64,000 bases of DNA from Saccharicrinis fermentans DSM 9555 = JCM 21142 (GTDB lineage Bacteria > Bacteroidota > Bacteroidia > Bacteroidales > Marinilabiliaceae), in contig NZ_KI912107.1 of the NCBI RefSeq assembly GCF_000517085.1, positions 2,601,980 to 2,665,979 on the forward strand, in the 5' to 3' direction. The notes below the pieces were generated by a model, which saw nothing but the letters and a program-made list of their open reading frames with translations, had not been told where the DNA came from and did not search any database. The translations under genes and the position numbers were made by a program. Below, piece by piece: positions 18,793 through 27,717 of this stretch (positions within the stretch are counted from its first letter, which is position 1; each line of letters begins with the position of its first letter).

Positions 18793-19716
18793 TTATTGCC
18801 TCCTTGCTTCCCGTTCTTGCGGTAATAAAGTATGGTAAATAAAATAATTAATGGGCACTTTTATTCCATGTTTCTGAGCCAATGCCACCACACTTCCATT
18901 TTGATAGCTTAGTTCCGAAGGTCGTCCAGCCCATATATCTCTTGCCATCGATGAGTTGGCAGAAGGCGCAAAAGACATGGTAGTTTTTAAGGTCTTATCT
19001 TTTATTTCTTCTGGCAGCTCGACACCCTCTGCAAGGGCCACCTGATACATCTCATCCAGCATCTGCCGCATCATCTCTTTTAGCTCTGTTGTTTCACACA
19101 ATACACCATAATTAGCCCGGGTTAAAGCGCCCAATCCTCCCAAACATATCAGCAAAAACTTTTTCCAGGTATCACCTTGGATATAGCTAGAAAGCCGATG
19201 CTTAATGCCGGCTTGCTGGAACACCTCGCTTATGTGACTTGCGCGCTGAGATATACGATGATCCAACTCTCCAAATATAATATGAGGTTCAGCGCTCATA
19301 TGCTCAATTACACCTGGCTCTTTTATTTTACTAAATATATTGCACAGTCCACCCATCACATGATGCATAGACAGCTCTTCTGTCAGCTCCTGAGCTGCCA
19401 TCACTCCATTTTGAAGCGGAATCACGAGGGTATTTTCTGCGATTATTTCTTTCAAGGAGCGAGCCACTTCTTTTACCTGCCAGGCTTTAGTACCTATCAA
19501 AACCAGATCCGGCGAATGTAATTTTAAGGGTGAATCAACCACTTGCGCCTTGGTGAGTAAGTAATCTCCCTTGGGGCTCAACAACTGTAAACCATTTTCA
19601 ACGATGGCGTTCCCATGCGCTCCCCGAGCCACAAAAGTGACATTATTCCCGGCCTGAGCCAATCGGGCTCCAAAGTATCCTCCTACACCGCCAGTTCCTA
19701 CAATTGCAATATTCAT
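18793..19716 (-). CDS. panE: 2-dehydropantoate 2-reductase (ketopantoate reductase)
   Basis: 307-residue NADPH-dependent reductase that makes pantoate for pantothenate and CoA synthesis. The N-terminal Rossmann motif is IAIVGTGGVGGYFGARLAQAG (residues 3-23), followed by TKAWQV (about 75) and IPLQNGV. The conserved catalytic Lys lies in DTWKKFLLI (about 184-192) and the C-terminal ApbA_C domain ends with the family-like PSELSYQNGSVVALAQKHGIKVPIN, including the N/S region that binds substrate. It is the last gene of the queC-queE-queF run, 28 bases after the stretch containing queF, so it may be co-transcribed though functionally unrelated. Family members can also act on other 2-keto acids. Confidence 0.88.
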   Translation of the reverse strand: MNIAIVGTGGVGGYFGARLAQAGNNVTFVARGAHGNAIVENGLQLLSPKGDYLLTKAQVVDSPLKLHSPDLVLIGTKAWQVKEVARSLKEIIAENTLVIPLQNGVMAAQELTEELSMHHVMGGLCNIFSKIKEPGVIEHMSAEPHIIFGELDHRISQRASHISEVFQQAGIKHRLSSYIQGDTWKKFLLICLGGLGALTRANYGVLCETTELKEMMRQMLDEMYQVALAEGVELPEEIKDKTLKTTMSFAPSANSSMARDIWAGRPSELSYQNGSVVALAQKHGIKVPINYFIYHTLLPQEREARRQ

Positions 19717-19744
19717 GACTATATTTTTTTAGGTTGATGCGTAT

Positions 19745-20623
19745 TCACTGTCTAAAAGCAGGCGAAGTGAATATTTTTGACTGGATGATATTACGAGGCA
19801 GGTACTCTTTTTTATTGGCCCTCACCGGACAAATATCAATACCTCCACGGCGCGTGTACAAACATGCCACCATTAAAATTTCCGGATCAAATTTATCTAC
19901 CAATCTTTTGTAGAGCATTTCACATATTTCTTCGTGAAAATGATTCTCATCCCTTATGGAAACCAAATACCGCAACAAAGATATCCTATCTATCTCATAT
20001 TTTGTTTTCAGATGAATAAAGGCACTTCCCCAATCGGGCTGGTGCGTTATCTTACAGTTACTGCGCAAAAGATGAGTTGACACTTTTAACTCACATGATT
20101 GTTGGGTAGGTACAGCCTCCAAGAGTCTTTCATCTTCCTTAAATTTTTCAAATAAAGCACTATCTGCCTCTGGCATTTCCTCCAATAAGCCAAATCCATC
20201 AAAATCATATATTCCGCTATTATGCGCATTATGAAATGAAACTTCAACTGTGGTTTTTAATAGCTCTGACAAGTCTCTCCGAATTGTTTTCAACACCTGA
20301 GCAATGCCCGCTTCCCTATTTTCGCCATACCTTCCCATATTAAAAGAATTAAGGTATAGTTTCAAGGATTTACTTTCAACCAACGATTCATTATCGCAAG
20401 CATAAACCAACTTAAGAACGCCCACCACAGGTAAGCCCTTTTCTGTCAAGAAACCTAATTCATAGGCATGCCACGCGTCCACTCCAACAAACGGAAGCTC
20501 ACAGGCATTCATTCCATACTGTTCTCTATTTAAGCTACGAGGAACCGCCACCAGTATTTCGGGTGCATAATTGCGCGGGTGACTCATCTGTTTCCCCAAT
20601 ACTTTTCCTTCAATTGGATTCAT
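19745..20623 (-). CDS. queF: NADPH-dependent preQ0 reductase (7-cyano-7-deazaguanine reductase)
   Basis: Long (bimodular, type II) QueF of 292 residues, which reduces 7-cyano-7-deazaguanine (preQ0) to preQ1 in queuosine synthesis. The start at 20623 (MNPIEGKVLGK) fits family length; an upstream ATG at 20677 adds 18 unusual residues. The N-terminal half has LNREQYG and DAWHAYELGFL; the C-terminal half carries the catalytic Cys in LRSNCKITHQPDWGS and the region RDENHFHEEICEMLYKRL with the substrate-binding Glu. RRGGIDICPVRA near the end is also family-typical. It lies downstream of queE and queC on one strand, so the cluster supplies most of the preQ1 pathway; queD is not in the window. Confidence 0.94.
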   Translation of the reverse strand: MNPIEGKVLGKQMSHPRNYAPEILVAVPRSLNREQYGMNACELPFVGVDAWHAYELGFLTEKGLPVVGVLKLVYACDNESLVESKSLKLYLNSFNMGRYGENREAGIAQVLKTIRRDLSELLKTTVEVSFHNAHNSGIYDFDGFGLLEEMPEADSALFEKFKEDERLLEAVPTQQSCELKVSTHLLRSNCKITHQPDWGSAFIHLKTKYEIDRISLLRYLVSIRDENHFHEEICEMLYKRLVDKFDPEILMVACLYTRRGGIDICPVRANKKEYLPRNIIQSKIFTSPAFRQ

Positions 20624-20776
20624 GATCTTATGTTGAAGTGATACATTCGTCAAATTATAAATACCAATAATAGTCAAAAACTTCGTCTGCCATTATATTA
20701 TATTTTTATGACATTGTCAACGGTATAATACATAGAATTAATTACATTCCAAATAACCAACTGCATTATTGCACAA

Positions 20777-21688
20777 CTATACGCCCTGCTTACTTCCAAA
20801 AATATCAATATGAATCCTGGGGGTATATTTCCACCCATTCAATATACATTGTTGAAGAACGATGGGGTTAGATTGAGCAATCTGTGCTGGCTCTGCCCCC
20901 AGTGGCATCAACATAATATCTTCCTGGCTATAGCCCAGCAATAAATCCAGGTAGTCCTTTTTAATCTCATCCGCATCGCTGGCTTTACCCACTACAAATT
21001 TCAATTGCACATCCTTAGAAGTTACATTGGCGAAGTATATATAGCTTTGTAATACTTTTAAGTTACGACGCACCTCATGATGATATTTGGAGGCTCCCGT
21101 TTCATCCTCCCGATAGAATTGCAGTTTCTCCTTTGAGGGAACAGAATTACTAAGCTTGGGCGAGATACTAAACAAGTCGATATATTGAGCCACCTCTTTA
21201 TCAAAGATAGTTCCATTTGTCTCTAAGGTGATATGCAGGTGCAGTTTTTCTTTGATCATCTTACAGAGTGCCGCCACCCCCTTCTTTTGCAGCAAAGGCT
21301 CTCCTCCTGAAATCACCACATGCTTTATCTGCCCCATATTATTTTTCAGGGTATTCACCACCTCCTCTACACTCCAAGTCTTTTTATCCTCGGGATGAAA
21401 TGAAGCATAGGATGTATCACATTTACAAAGGCTACCGTCCTCCATCTGCCATATACAACGTAAATTACAGCTTGCCAGTCGTATAAACAGCGAGGGAGTA
21501 CCAGCCAGTTTTCCTTCCCCTTGTATGGTACCTGATATGGCCAAACCCGTATTAGGAACACAATCAACAGCCTTCATATCAGCATCTCTGGTAATTGGAA
21601 ATACCCCTTCACCCACCAAAACCAATTGGGCACTGTGTATATTGTTGGATACTACTTCTTCTTTCTCAATTTTCTCCTCTACTATCAT
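20777..21688 (-). CDS. queE: 7-carboxy-7-deazaguanine synthase (radical SAM)
   Basis: 303-residue radical-SAM enzyme that converts 6-carboxytetrahydropterin to 7-carboxy-7-deazaguanine. The 4Fe-4S site reads CNLRC then, after an insertion of about nine residues, CKCDT, so the third cluster Cys is displaced relative to the short C-x3-C-x2-C form; variants with an insertion between cluster cysteines are known in QueE. GGEPLL (about 129-134) is the SAM-binding GGE motif, and ISGTIQGEG near residue 52 is the substrate loop. Residues 1-45 are an N-terminal extension without clear motif. It sits 29 bases after queC and upstream of queF. Confidence 0.92.
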   Translation of the reverse strand: MIVEEKIEKEEVVSNNIHSAQLVLVGEGVFPITRDADMKAVDCVPNTGLAISGTIQGEGKLAGTPSLFIRLASCNLRCIWQMEDGSLCKCDTSYASFHPEDKKTWSVEEVVNTLKNNMGQIKHVVISGGEPLLQKKGVAALCKMIKEKLHLHITLETNGTIFDKEVAQYIDLFSISPKLSNSVPSKEKLQFYREDETGASKYHHEVRRNLKVLQSYIYFANVTSKDVQLKFVVGKASDADEIKKDYLDLLLGYSQEDIMLMPLGAEPAQIAQSNPIVLQQCILNGWKYTPRIHIDIFGSKQGV

Positions 21689-21717
21689 CTTTTCATTTTT
21701 CTTTAGGCTCTTAGCAA

Positions 21718-22386
21718 CTATTTCAACGCGGCATCTTCAAAGCCGGCCTCTTCAAATGCTTTGGCTCGAAGCAGACAGCTATCACAAGTACCACAAGGTT
21801 TCTCACCTCCTCTATAGCACGACCAGGTAAGACCAAAATCCACACCTAGCTCCATGCCTAACTTTATTTCTTGTGCTTTGGTTTTATTAACAAAAGGAGC
21901 ATGAATCTTAATCGGCTTTCCCCCTTCGGCTCCCATCACAGTACCTTGGTTAATGGCCTTTTCCATGGCATCAATAAATGTCTGACGACAATCAACATAC
22001 CCCGAATAATCTACCTGACTGACACCTATAAAAATATTTTGTGCTTCAATACTCTCTGCATAAGATGCCGCTATCGAAAGAAACACCATGTTTCGTGCCG
22101 GAACATAAGTAACCGGGATATCGGTTCGTGTCACATCCCCATCTTCCACCTCCATACTTTTATCGGTCAACGAAGAGCCTCCAAAATCACCCAAATTCAG
22201 GGTGACAATTTTATGGGCTGTCACACCGGCTTTCCGGGCAATGGCTTTTGCATGATTTAGCTCCGTTTGGTGACGTTGTCCATAGTCAAAAGACAAGGCA
22301 TGCACCTCATCATAGGCTTTGCTCTTAGCCAAATACAAAGCCACTGCGGAATCCAATCCTCCAGATAATAATACAACTGCTTTCAT
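21718..22386 (-). CDS. queC: 7-cyano-7-deazaguanine synthase
   Basis: 222-residue ATP-dependent ligase that turns 7-carboxy-7-deazaguanine and ammonia into preQ0. PP-loop motif [12 protein letters not shown] (residues 6-17), [12 protein letters not shown], the [12 protein letters not shown] block (about 95-106), and the zinc site made by Cys in [17 protein letters not shown] (about 190-206). Length matches the family. First gene of the queC-queE-queF(-panE) run; a candidate promoter lies about 290 bases upstream, leaving an unusually long leader. Confidence 0.95.
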   Translation of the reverse strand: MKAVVLLSGGLDSAVALYLAKSKAYDEVHALSFDYGQRHQTELNHAKAIARKAGVTAHKIVTLNLGDFGGSSLTDKSMEVEDGDVTRTDIPVTYVPARNMVFLSIAASYAESIEAQNIFIGVSQVDYSGYVDCRQTFIDAMEKAINQGTVMGAEGGKPIKIHAPFVNKTKAQEIKLGMELGVDFGLTWSCYRGGEKPCGTCDSCLLRAKAFEEAGFEDAALK

Positions 22387-22684
22387 TCTTTCTATACATT
22401 AGGCTATCGGCTATCTGCCTCCAGCTATTTGATCATCTTCTCTCACAATAGCCTAGTTTCCTCCCGGGTGCTGACAGTTTTAGAATCTTTCATTACAAAA
22501 CCCACAACACCAGAAGCAAACAGCTAAAAACCAACAGTCTATAAAACGTGTTATAACCACAAATCAACCAAAAGCATAGACGCACAGACACTGTGCCAAA
22601 GAAAAGTCTCTTAAGTCTACCCTGGTTTTATTTATAGACAGGATGGCGTAATCGAACTGTCTTAAAAATTCACTACAAAGGTAT
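22387..22684 (-). promoter_or_regulatory. Long leader and predicted promoter of the que operon
   Basis: On the reverse strand TACCTTTG (22684-22677) matches TAnnTTTG, with a TTG about 20 bases upstream. The predicted leader to queC is about 290 nt. It holds a stem GACAG/CTGTC near its 5' end followed by an A-rich single strand, a GCACAG/CTGTGC hairpin, and an 8-bp inverted repeat TAGGCTAT/ATAGCCTA (22400-22407 and 22448-22455) just before the gene. It does not match the preQ1-I consensus well enough to call a riboswitch. Confidence 0.35.
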
Positions 22685-22782
22685 ATAAAAACTTAATGGC
22701 TTCCAATGCAGTATAATTTAAAATCATTTCTGTAGTTTAGTCTGCTGATAAAATATTGCAGAACAAATTACAAAACCTAACT

Positions 22783-23805
22783 GTGAACAACTATTACCAC
22801 ATATTAGGCATAACCTCCAATGCCACAGTACAACAAATAAAAAAAGCTTACCGAGCAAAAGCCAAACAATATCATCCGGATATCAACAAGGCCAAAGATG
22901 CCAACGAGCAATTCATTTTACTAAATGAAGCATACGAGTATTTACTCAACACAACAGGCAATAGCACCAACCGCATAAAAAGAGCCCAAGAAAAGGCTGA
23001 AAAACAAGCCAAGTATCAACAACAATGGGAGCAACAGGAAAGACAAAAAGCCAGAGAAAGAGCGCAAGAACATGCCCGCATGAAATACGAAGCTTTCCTT
23101 AAATCGGACGTATATAAAGCAACCGAAGCTATTAATGTGATATTTGACATATTACTTACTGGCGTTATTCTGCTGTTAATAGTGGTACTCCCCATCCTGA
23201 CCATCCGAGAACATGGATCCAAAGCCATCCTCTTTTGGATCTTTATTCTATTACCCTCATCTCCCTTGTGGTTTCGTTTTATCGTACGACTAATCAACAG
23301 CCTGAACACAAAACACATATCCTTCAAACACAAACCCAGTATTCGTTCCAGGGTTCGCAATATTTTCCTGGGTTTTGTTGGCAATATTGTCATCTTTATT
23401 TTCATCGTTTTAAACACCCTCATACAAGCCCATACAATTTTGAGCCTTTACGGAACCGTCATTATTTTAAGCCTGGTCATATCTCTATTCATAAAAAACA
23501 GCTATTATAAATACCTAATTTATTTCGACTTAAGCCCCGGAATGATCAGTCTTTTCTTTCTTCTTAATTTTCTTTTCTCCTCCAACCCCCAATCAGAAAC
23601 GTACCCATACACCCTACCCTATCAATCATCACCCCTATACACTACCATAAAACTTGAAGGCAATGCACATAGGGAGTATGCTAACATCCGTTTATTTTTA
23701 AGTAATAACAAGGTAAAGGGTAACAACCTTATCACTTACCATTTTGAAGAGGGGCTGTTTGGAATAAAGATTGTCAAATCGATAGAAACACATCTGGTTT
23801 ATTAA
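22783..23805 (+). CDS. J-domain protein with membrane segments
   Basis: 340 residues from the GTG at 22783. I chose this start because the J domain begins at once (NNYYHILGI) and the alternative TTG at 22756 only adds nine residues. J domain residues 1-65 with the HPD tripeptide in QYHPDINKAKD, so it can stimulate an Hsp70. Then comes a Gln/Glu/Lys/Arg-rich coiled coil (about 72-110), two hydrophobic helices (about 120-145 and 155-175), and two or more further helices to about 270, with a C-terminal soluble domain of about 70 residues. No Gly/Phe or zinc-finger region, so it is not DnaJ or CbpA but a specialised membrane co-chaperone. Isolated gene. Confidence 0.82.
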   Translation: MNNYYHILGITSNATVQQIKKAYRAKAKQYHPDINKAKDANEQFILLNEAYEYLLNTTGNSTNRIKRAQEKAEKQAKYQQQWEQQERQKARERAQEHARMKYEAFLKSDVYKATEAINVIFDILLTGVILLLIVVLPILTIREHGSKAILFWIFILLPSSPLWFRFIVRLINSLNTKHISFKHKPSIRSRVRNIFLGFVGNIVIFIFIVLNTLIQAHTILSLYGTVIILSLVISLFIKNSYYKYLIYFDLSPGMISLFFLLNFLFSSNPQSETYPYTLPYQSSPLYTTIKLEGNAHREYANIRLFLSNNKVKGNNLITYHFEEGLFGIKIVKSIETHLVY

Positions 23806-23824
23806 GCACCTCGCATCTCATTCA

Positions 23825-24040
23825 AACCAAATGATACCGTACACTTCGTCATAAGAATTAAATAGGCATAACACCTCTATAAAAAACAAGAACAAAACCA
23901 CACACCAGCAGACAACAAAATTCAGTAAGTTCCTTACGGCCATTGAAAGAATTTTATAATCATATAAAACAAGTTAACTGGCGACTTAAGGGGCAGGAAT
24001 TTTAATGCATAATAGATTTTCTAATGGCTTTTCTGACTTA
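23825..24040. repeat. Diverged copy of the inverted-repeat element family
   Basis: The stretch begins just after the J-domain gene. It shows ACTTCGTCATAAG and GGCATAACACC matching the left part of the element at 31758, a diverged internal TTACGGCCATTGAAAG (23933-23948), and AGTTAACTGGCGACTT plus TAATAGATTTTCTAATGG (24009-24026) matching the right part of the copy at 34355-34485. The rest of the 498-base gap to the esterase (24041-24303) shows nothing recognisable. Confidence 0.55.
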
Positions 24041-24303
24041 AAGCACATTCATTTTTACGCCCTTAAACAATTTTTAAGTAAGATAACACGTTTAATTGTA
24101 ACCATAAAGACGGCTTAGATGTATAAACAATGCATTTAACTCAATCATATATCAACAGAAGTCACAGGCTTTATTTTGAATTACAAGTCATTCAGAATAC
24201 ACCTATTTGTCATCAAATGATGACCCCTAAACGAATCAAGAGATAATATGTATAATAAGTAAGATGCTTAAATCATTTGTTATAACAAAACACACAAATT
24301 ACA

Positions 24304-25191
24304 ATGAAGTACTTTACTCTATTAATGATAACAATCTGCTTTACTGCCTGCATCTACCCAGATGGAGAAAATTCAAAAATAGTTCACCTTACTTCATTTT
24401 CATCCAAATATGTACCAGCCAGAGATATTGACATCTGGATTCCGGAAAATTATACTCCCAATAAAAAGTATGATGTTTTATATATGCACGACGGACAAAT
24501 GCTTTTTGACAGTGCCTCCACATGGAACAAACAGGCATGGATAGTTGACAATACCATGAGTAAACTGACAAAGGAAAACAAAATACGTCCAACCATCGTT
24601 GTTGCCATATGGAATATAACGGAACTTAGAACCATCGAGTATTTCCCGAACAAGCCATACCTTCTGTTATCAGACAGTATTAAAAACCATTTATTACCAA
24701 CATCTCCAGAATCAGACCATTACTTAAAGTTTATCACACAAGAATTAAAACCATATATAGACGAAACATACAGCACCTACGGTGATATGCAGCACACTTT
24801 TATTGCAGGATCCAGTATGGGTGCATTAATCTCATTATATGCCCTTTGTGAGTATCCCGAAATATTCGGTGGTACCGCTTGCCTATCCACACACTGGCCG
24901 GGAATCAACAAACACAACATAGAGATACCTTCGGCCTTAAAAAATTATTTAGAAGATAATCTTCCCTCGTCCAACAACCATAAAATATACTTCGATTACG
25001 GATCAGAAACCTTAGATAGCCTATATAAACCCTACCAGATGATGGTTGACACCGTTCTATTAAGAAAAGGGTACTCCGAACAAGATTGGATCAGTAAAGA
25101 GTATATGGGTCATGCCCATGATGAAAGAAGCTGGGCCAAACGATTCCATTTTGCATTGGAGTTTTTACTCAAAAAAGAACACGCTCATTAA
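24304..25191 (+). CDS. Alpha/beta-hydrolase esterase, lipoprotein
   Basis: 295 residues. Signal peptide with lipobox FTAC (Cys at residue 16), so surface or periplasmic lipoprotein. It belongs to the esterase-D/Fes-like group: RDIDIWIPENYTPNKKYDVLYMHDGQMLFD (about 40-70), nucleophile elbow GSSMGALISLYA (Ser about 171), DYGSETLD with a candidate acid, and His in GHAHDERSW near the end. Members hydrolyse acyl or feruloyl/acetyl esters on sugars or siderophores; the substrate here is not readable. It stands alone, convergent with the SDR gene. Confidence 0.85.
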   Translation: MKYFTLLMITICFTACIYPDGENSKIVHLTSFSSKYVPARDIDIWIPENYTPNKKYDVLYMHDGQMLFDSASTWNKQAWIVDNTMSKLTKENKIRPTIVVAIWNITELRTIEYFPNKPYLLLSDSIKNHLLPTSPESDHYLKFITQELKPYIDETYSTYGDMQHTFIAGSSMGALISLYALCEYPEIFGGTACLSTHWPGINKHNIEIPSALKNYLEDNLPSSNNHKIYFDYGSETLDSLYKPYQMMVDTVLLRKGYSEQDWISKEYMGHAHDERSWAKRFHFALEFLLKKEHAH

Positions 25192-25285
25192 CCCCATTCA
25201 ATGCATTTTTCTTTTCACCTACAGGCGAAAACACCATCGAACCAGGTCTCAAAGAAGTAACACATCCTACGAAGCCATACCGCCA

Positions 25286-26098
25286 CTAGTCATTCAGCGG
25301 CGAATCGGGTTCTTTAGCCATATGCTGATAGGTCAATTTTTCAAGGGTTCGAGGCATCCATTTCTTTAACCAAACCGTTAATTTCCCCTCTACAAAAGTT
25401 AAAACAAGGGTTGGCTTACGTTTTTTGATAGCATTGGCTACACGTCTGGCCACCTCCTCAGGAGACATCATTTTGTCCTCTTTTCTTGGTGTTTCTCCCT
25501 GTTGTGAGCCATCGTTGGTTAGAGCGGTTTTTCGTATATTAGAAGCAGTAAAGCCTGGAGCTGCAATCAATACGTGCAGGCCATTCTTCAAATTCTCAAC
25601 CCGTAAAGTCTCTAAAAAACCGTGCATAGCAAATTTACTAGCCGAATAACCCGTACGGGCAGGCAAACCAATAAAACCGGCAATTGAAGAAATACCTATC
25701 ACCGAACCTTTTGTTTCCAGCAAATAAGGAAGCGCGTATTTGGTACAATAAACGGTACCCCAAAAATTCACATCCATTAATTGCTTCAGCACCGAGAGCT
25801 CCACATCTCTAAAAAGTGCACGCATTGACAAGCCCGCGTTATTGATCAATATATCAATTCGTCCAAAACGAGCCACTGTTTCTTTTACCAGATTCTCACA
25901 ATCTTCTTCTTTACTTACATCAGTTCTTACACTGATTACCTCTGTGCCTGTCGATCTAAGATTCTCTTCCACATCTTTCAACTTATCCGCTGACCTGGCA
26001 GCAAGCACCACTTTAAATCCACGGGAAGAAAATTCTTTGGCCAAAGCCAAGCCTATTCCGGATGAGGCGCCGGTAATAACGACAACTTTATTATGCAT
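25286..26098 (-). CDS. Short-chain dehydrogenase/reductase
   Basis: 270-residue SDR. NAD(P)-binding TGASSGIG (residues 9-16), Asp in RTDVSKEEDCE, NNAG (about 87-90), catalytic Ser in ISSIAG, and YSASK (Tyr about 153, Lys about 157). The Arg following the first glycine block (AARSADKL) points to NADPH. The C-terminal third (KEDKMMSPEEVARRVANAIKKRKPTLVLTFVEGKLTVWLKKWMPRTLEKLTYQHM) is typical of the DltE-like/acyl-chain SDRs that associate with membranes. Substrate unknown. Confidence 0.88.
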   Translation of the reverse strand: MHNKVVVITGASSGIGLALAKEFSSRGFKVVLAARSADKLKDVEENLRSTGTEVISVRTDVSKEEDCENLVKETVARFGRIDILINNAGLSMRALFRDVELSVLKQLMDVNFWGTVYCTKYALPYLLETKGSVIGISSIAGFIGLPARTGYSASKFAMHGFLETLRVENLKNGLHVLIAAPGFTASNIRKTALTNDGSQQGETPRKEDKMMSPEEVARRVANAIKKRKPTLVLTFVEGKLTVWLKKWMPRTLEKLTYQHMAKEPDSPLND

Positions 26099-26207
26099 GG
26101 TAAATTATTTTGTGCCCAAAAGTAAAAAAAAAGGTAAGCTAACCGCACGAAGTGGCCAACTTACCTATAGGGGTAAAAAACAACTATTTTTAATATCGTT
26201 GATGAAA

Positions 26208-27623
26208 TTACTTCATCCACATACCTTCCATTTCTTCCAATGTTTTTCCTTTGGTTTCAGGCACCCATTTCCAAACAAACAATGCCGCCAACACGCCCAT
26301 TATTCCATAGATCCAAAAGGCAAAACCATTATTAAACCGATCGCTTAGCCAAGTACTGTCATTCATCATAGGGAAAGTCCACGACACCAACCAGTTGGAC
26401 ACCCACTGACATGCCACAGCAATAGCCAATGCCTGACTTCTTATCTTATTAGGAAATATTTCGGCTAACAAGACCCAACAAACAGGCCCCCAACTAACAG
26501 CAAAAGACGCAGTATAAACCAACATACAAATAAGAGCAGGAATACCTACATTTTGTGAAAAAAACATGGTACCAAGCACTCCCATTGACAAAGCCATACC
26601 AATGGCACCGATAATCATCAATGGCTTACGTCCAAACCTGTCCACAGTAAGAATAGCAACCACCGTAAAAGTAAGATTAATAGCTCCCACAATAATGGTC
26701 TGCATCAATGCAGCATCAGTTCCTGATCCCATCTTCTTGAATATCTCCGGCGCATAATACAACACCACATTAATACCTACAAACTGCTGAAAAGCAGACA
26801 ATAGTATTCCTATCACAATGATGCCAATTCCGTAAGACAAAAGCTTACCCGAATGACTCTCAACCGTATTTTTTATTTCCGACAGAATAGCTTTTGCCTT
26901 TTCTGCTCCGTTAATTTTACTCAATACTCTTAATGCATTTTGATCCTGACCACGAAGCGCCATAAAGCGGGGCGTTTCAGGCACAAAGAACAAGCATACC
27001 AAGAACAAACCAGCTGGTATCATTTCAGAAGCGAACATATATCTCCAGCCAATTTCGTTCAGCCATTGATCATCGCCCGACTTGGCAATTCCATAATTAA
27101 CAAAATACACAACCAACATACCAAATATGATGGCAAACTGGTTAAACGATACCAGGGTACCTCTCTTATCTGCCGGAGCAATTTCAGATATGTACATTGG
27201 AGATATCATAGAAGCCAGTCCTACACCAATACCTCCTATTATTCGATAAACAATAAAATGCCATACAAAAGTATGATCAGCCTCTCCAAATGGACGGAGC
27301 CCTATCTCTGGGAATGCGGATCCCATAGCGGATATAAAAAATAAGACTGCTGCTACAATAAGCGTATTCCTTCGTCCATATTTAGAACTCAACAGTCCTC
27401 CCAATATTCCGCCTACAATACATCCTATCAGAGCACTTGAAATAATAAAGCCCTTCAGAGAGTTCGCTGCTGTTTCTTCCAGGCCCAAGGGATCAACGAA
27501 AAAATTCCCCAAAGAAGAAGTAGTTCCTGAAATAACAGCCGTATCGTAACCAAAAAGCAAACCTCCCAGTGTAGCCACTGCGGTTAACAAGATGATATAC
27601 CTTGAATCTTTTTTTGTTTCCAT
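26208..27623 (-). CDS. Sugar porter (MFS), probable xylose:H+ symporter
   Basis: 471 residues from ATG 27623 (METKKDSRYIIL); a further upstream ATG at 27674 would add 17 polar residues and lies inside the terminator-leader region. Twelve transmembrane helices. Sugar-porter signatures: GGLLFGYDTAVISG in helix 1, YRIIGGIGVGLAS, FVPETPRFMALRGQ after helix 6, QQFVGINVVLYYAPEIFK in helix 7 (sugar-binding Gln-Gln and Asn), DRFGRKP, and PETKGKTLEEME at the C-terminus. It closely follows xylA and xylB on the strand, so D-xylose is the likely substrate, as for XylE. A terminator stands between xylA and this gene, so expression probably depends on read-through or its own promoter. Confidence 0.9.
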   Translation of the reverse strand: METKKDSRYIILLTAVATLGGLLFGYDTAVISGTTSSLGNFFVDPLGLEETAANSLKGFIISSALIGCIVGGILGGLLSSKYGRRNTLIVAAVLFFISAMGSAFPEIGLRPFGEADHTFVWHFIVYRIIGGIGVGLASMISPMYISEIAPADKRGTLVSFNQFAIIFGMLVVYFVNYGIAKSGDDQWLNEIGWRYMFASEMIPAGLFLVCLFFVPETPRFMALRGQDQNALRVLSKINGAEKAKAILSEIKNTVESHSGKLLSYGIGIIVIGILLSAFQQFVGINVVLYYAPEIFKKMGSGTDAALMQTIIVGAINLTFTVVAILTVDRFGRKPLMIIGAIGMALSMGVLGTMFFSQNVGIPALICMLVYTASFAVSWGPVCWVLLAEIFPNKIRSQALAIAVACQWVSNWLVSWTFPMMNDSTWLSDRFNNGFAFWIYGIMGVLAALFVWKWVPETKGKTLEEMEGMWMK

Positions 27624-27671
27624 ATGTAGATTTGTAAAATAATTGTAAATACTTTTTCCAATAGACCAAGA

Positions 27672-27705
27672 CAAAAAACCGAGACGGTGATCAACCCGTC
27701 TCAGT
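27672..27705 (-). terminator. Rho-independent terminator between xylA and the sugar porter
   Basis: On the reverse strand GAGACGG (27702-27696) and CCGTCTC (27687-27681) pair around an 8-base loop and are followed by a T-run (27677-27672). It starts 13 bases after the xylA stop and would damp transcription into the transporter gene. Confidence 0.88.
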
Positions 27706-27717
27706 TTGCTATTAAAT

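Noticed and set aside
22387-22782. preQ1-I riboswitch before queC
   Set aside because: A stem with an A-rich tail is present, but the loop and tail do not match the consensus I know; left as a check only.
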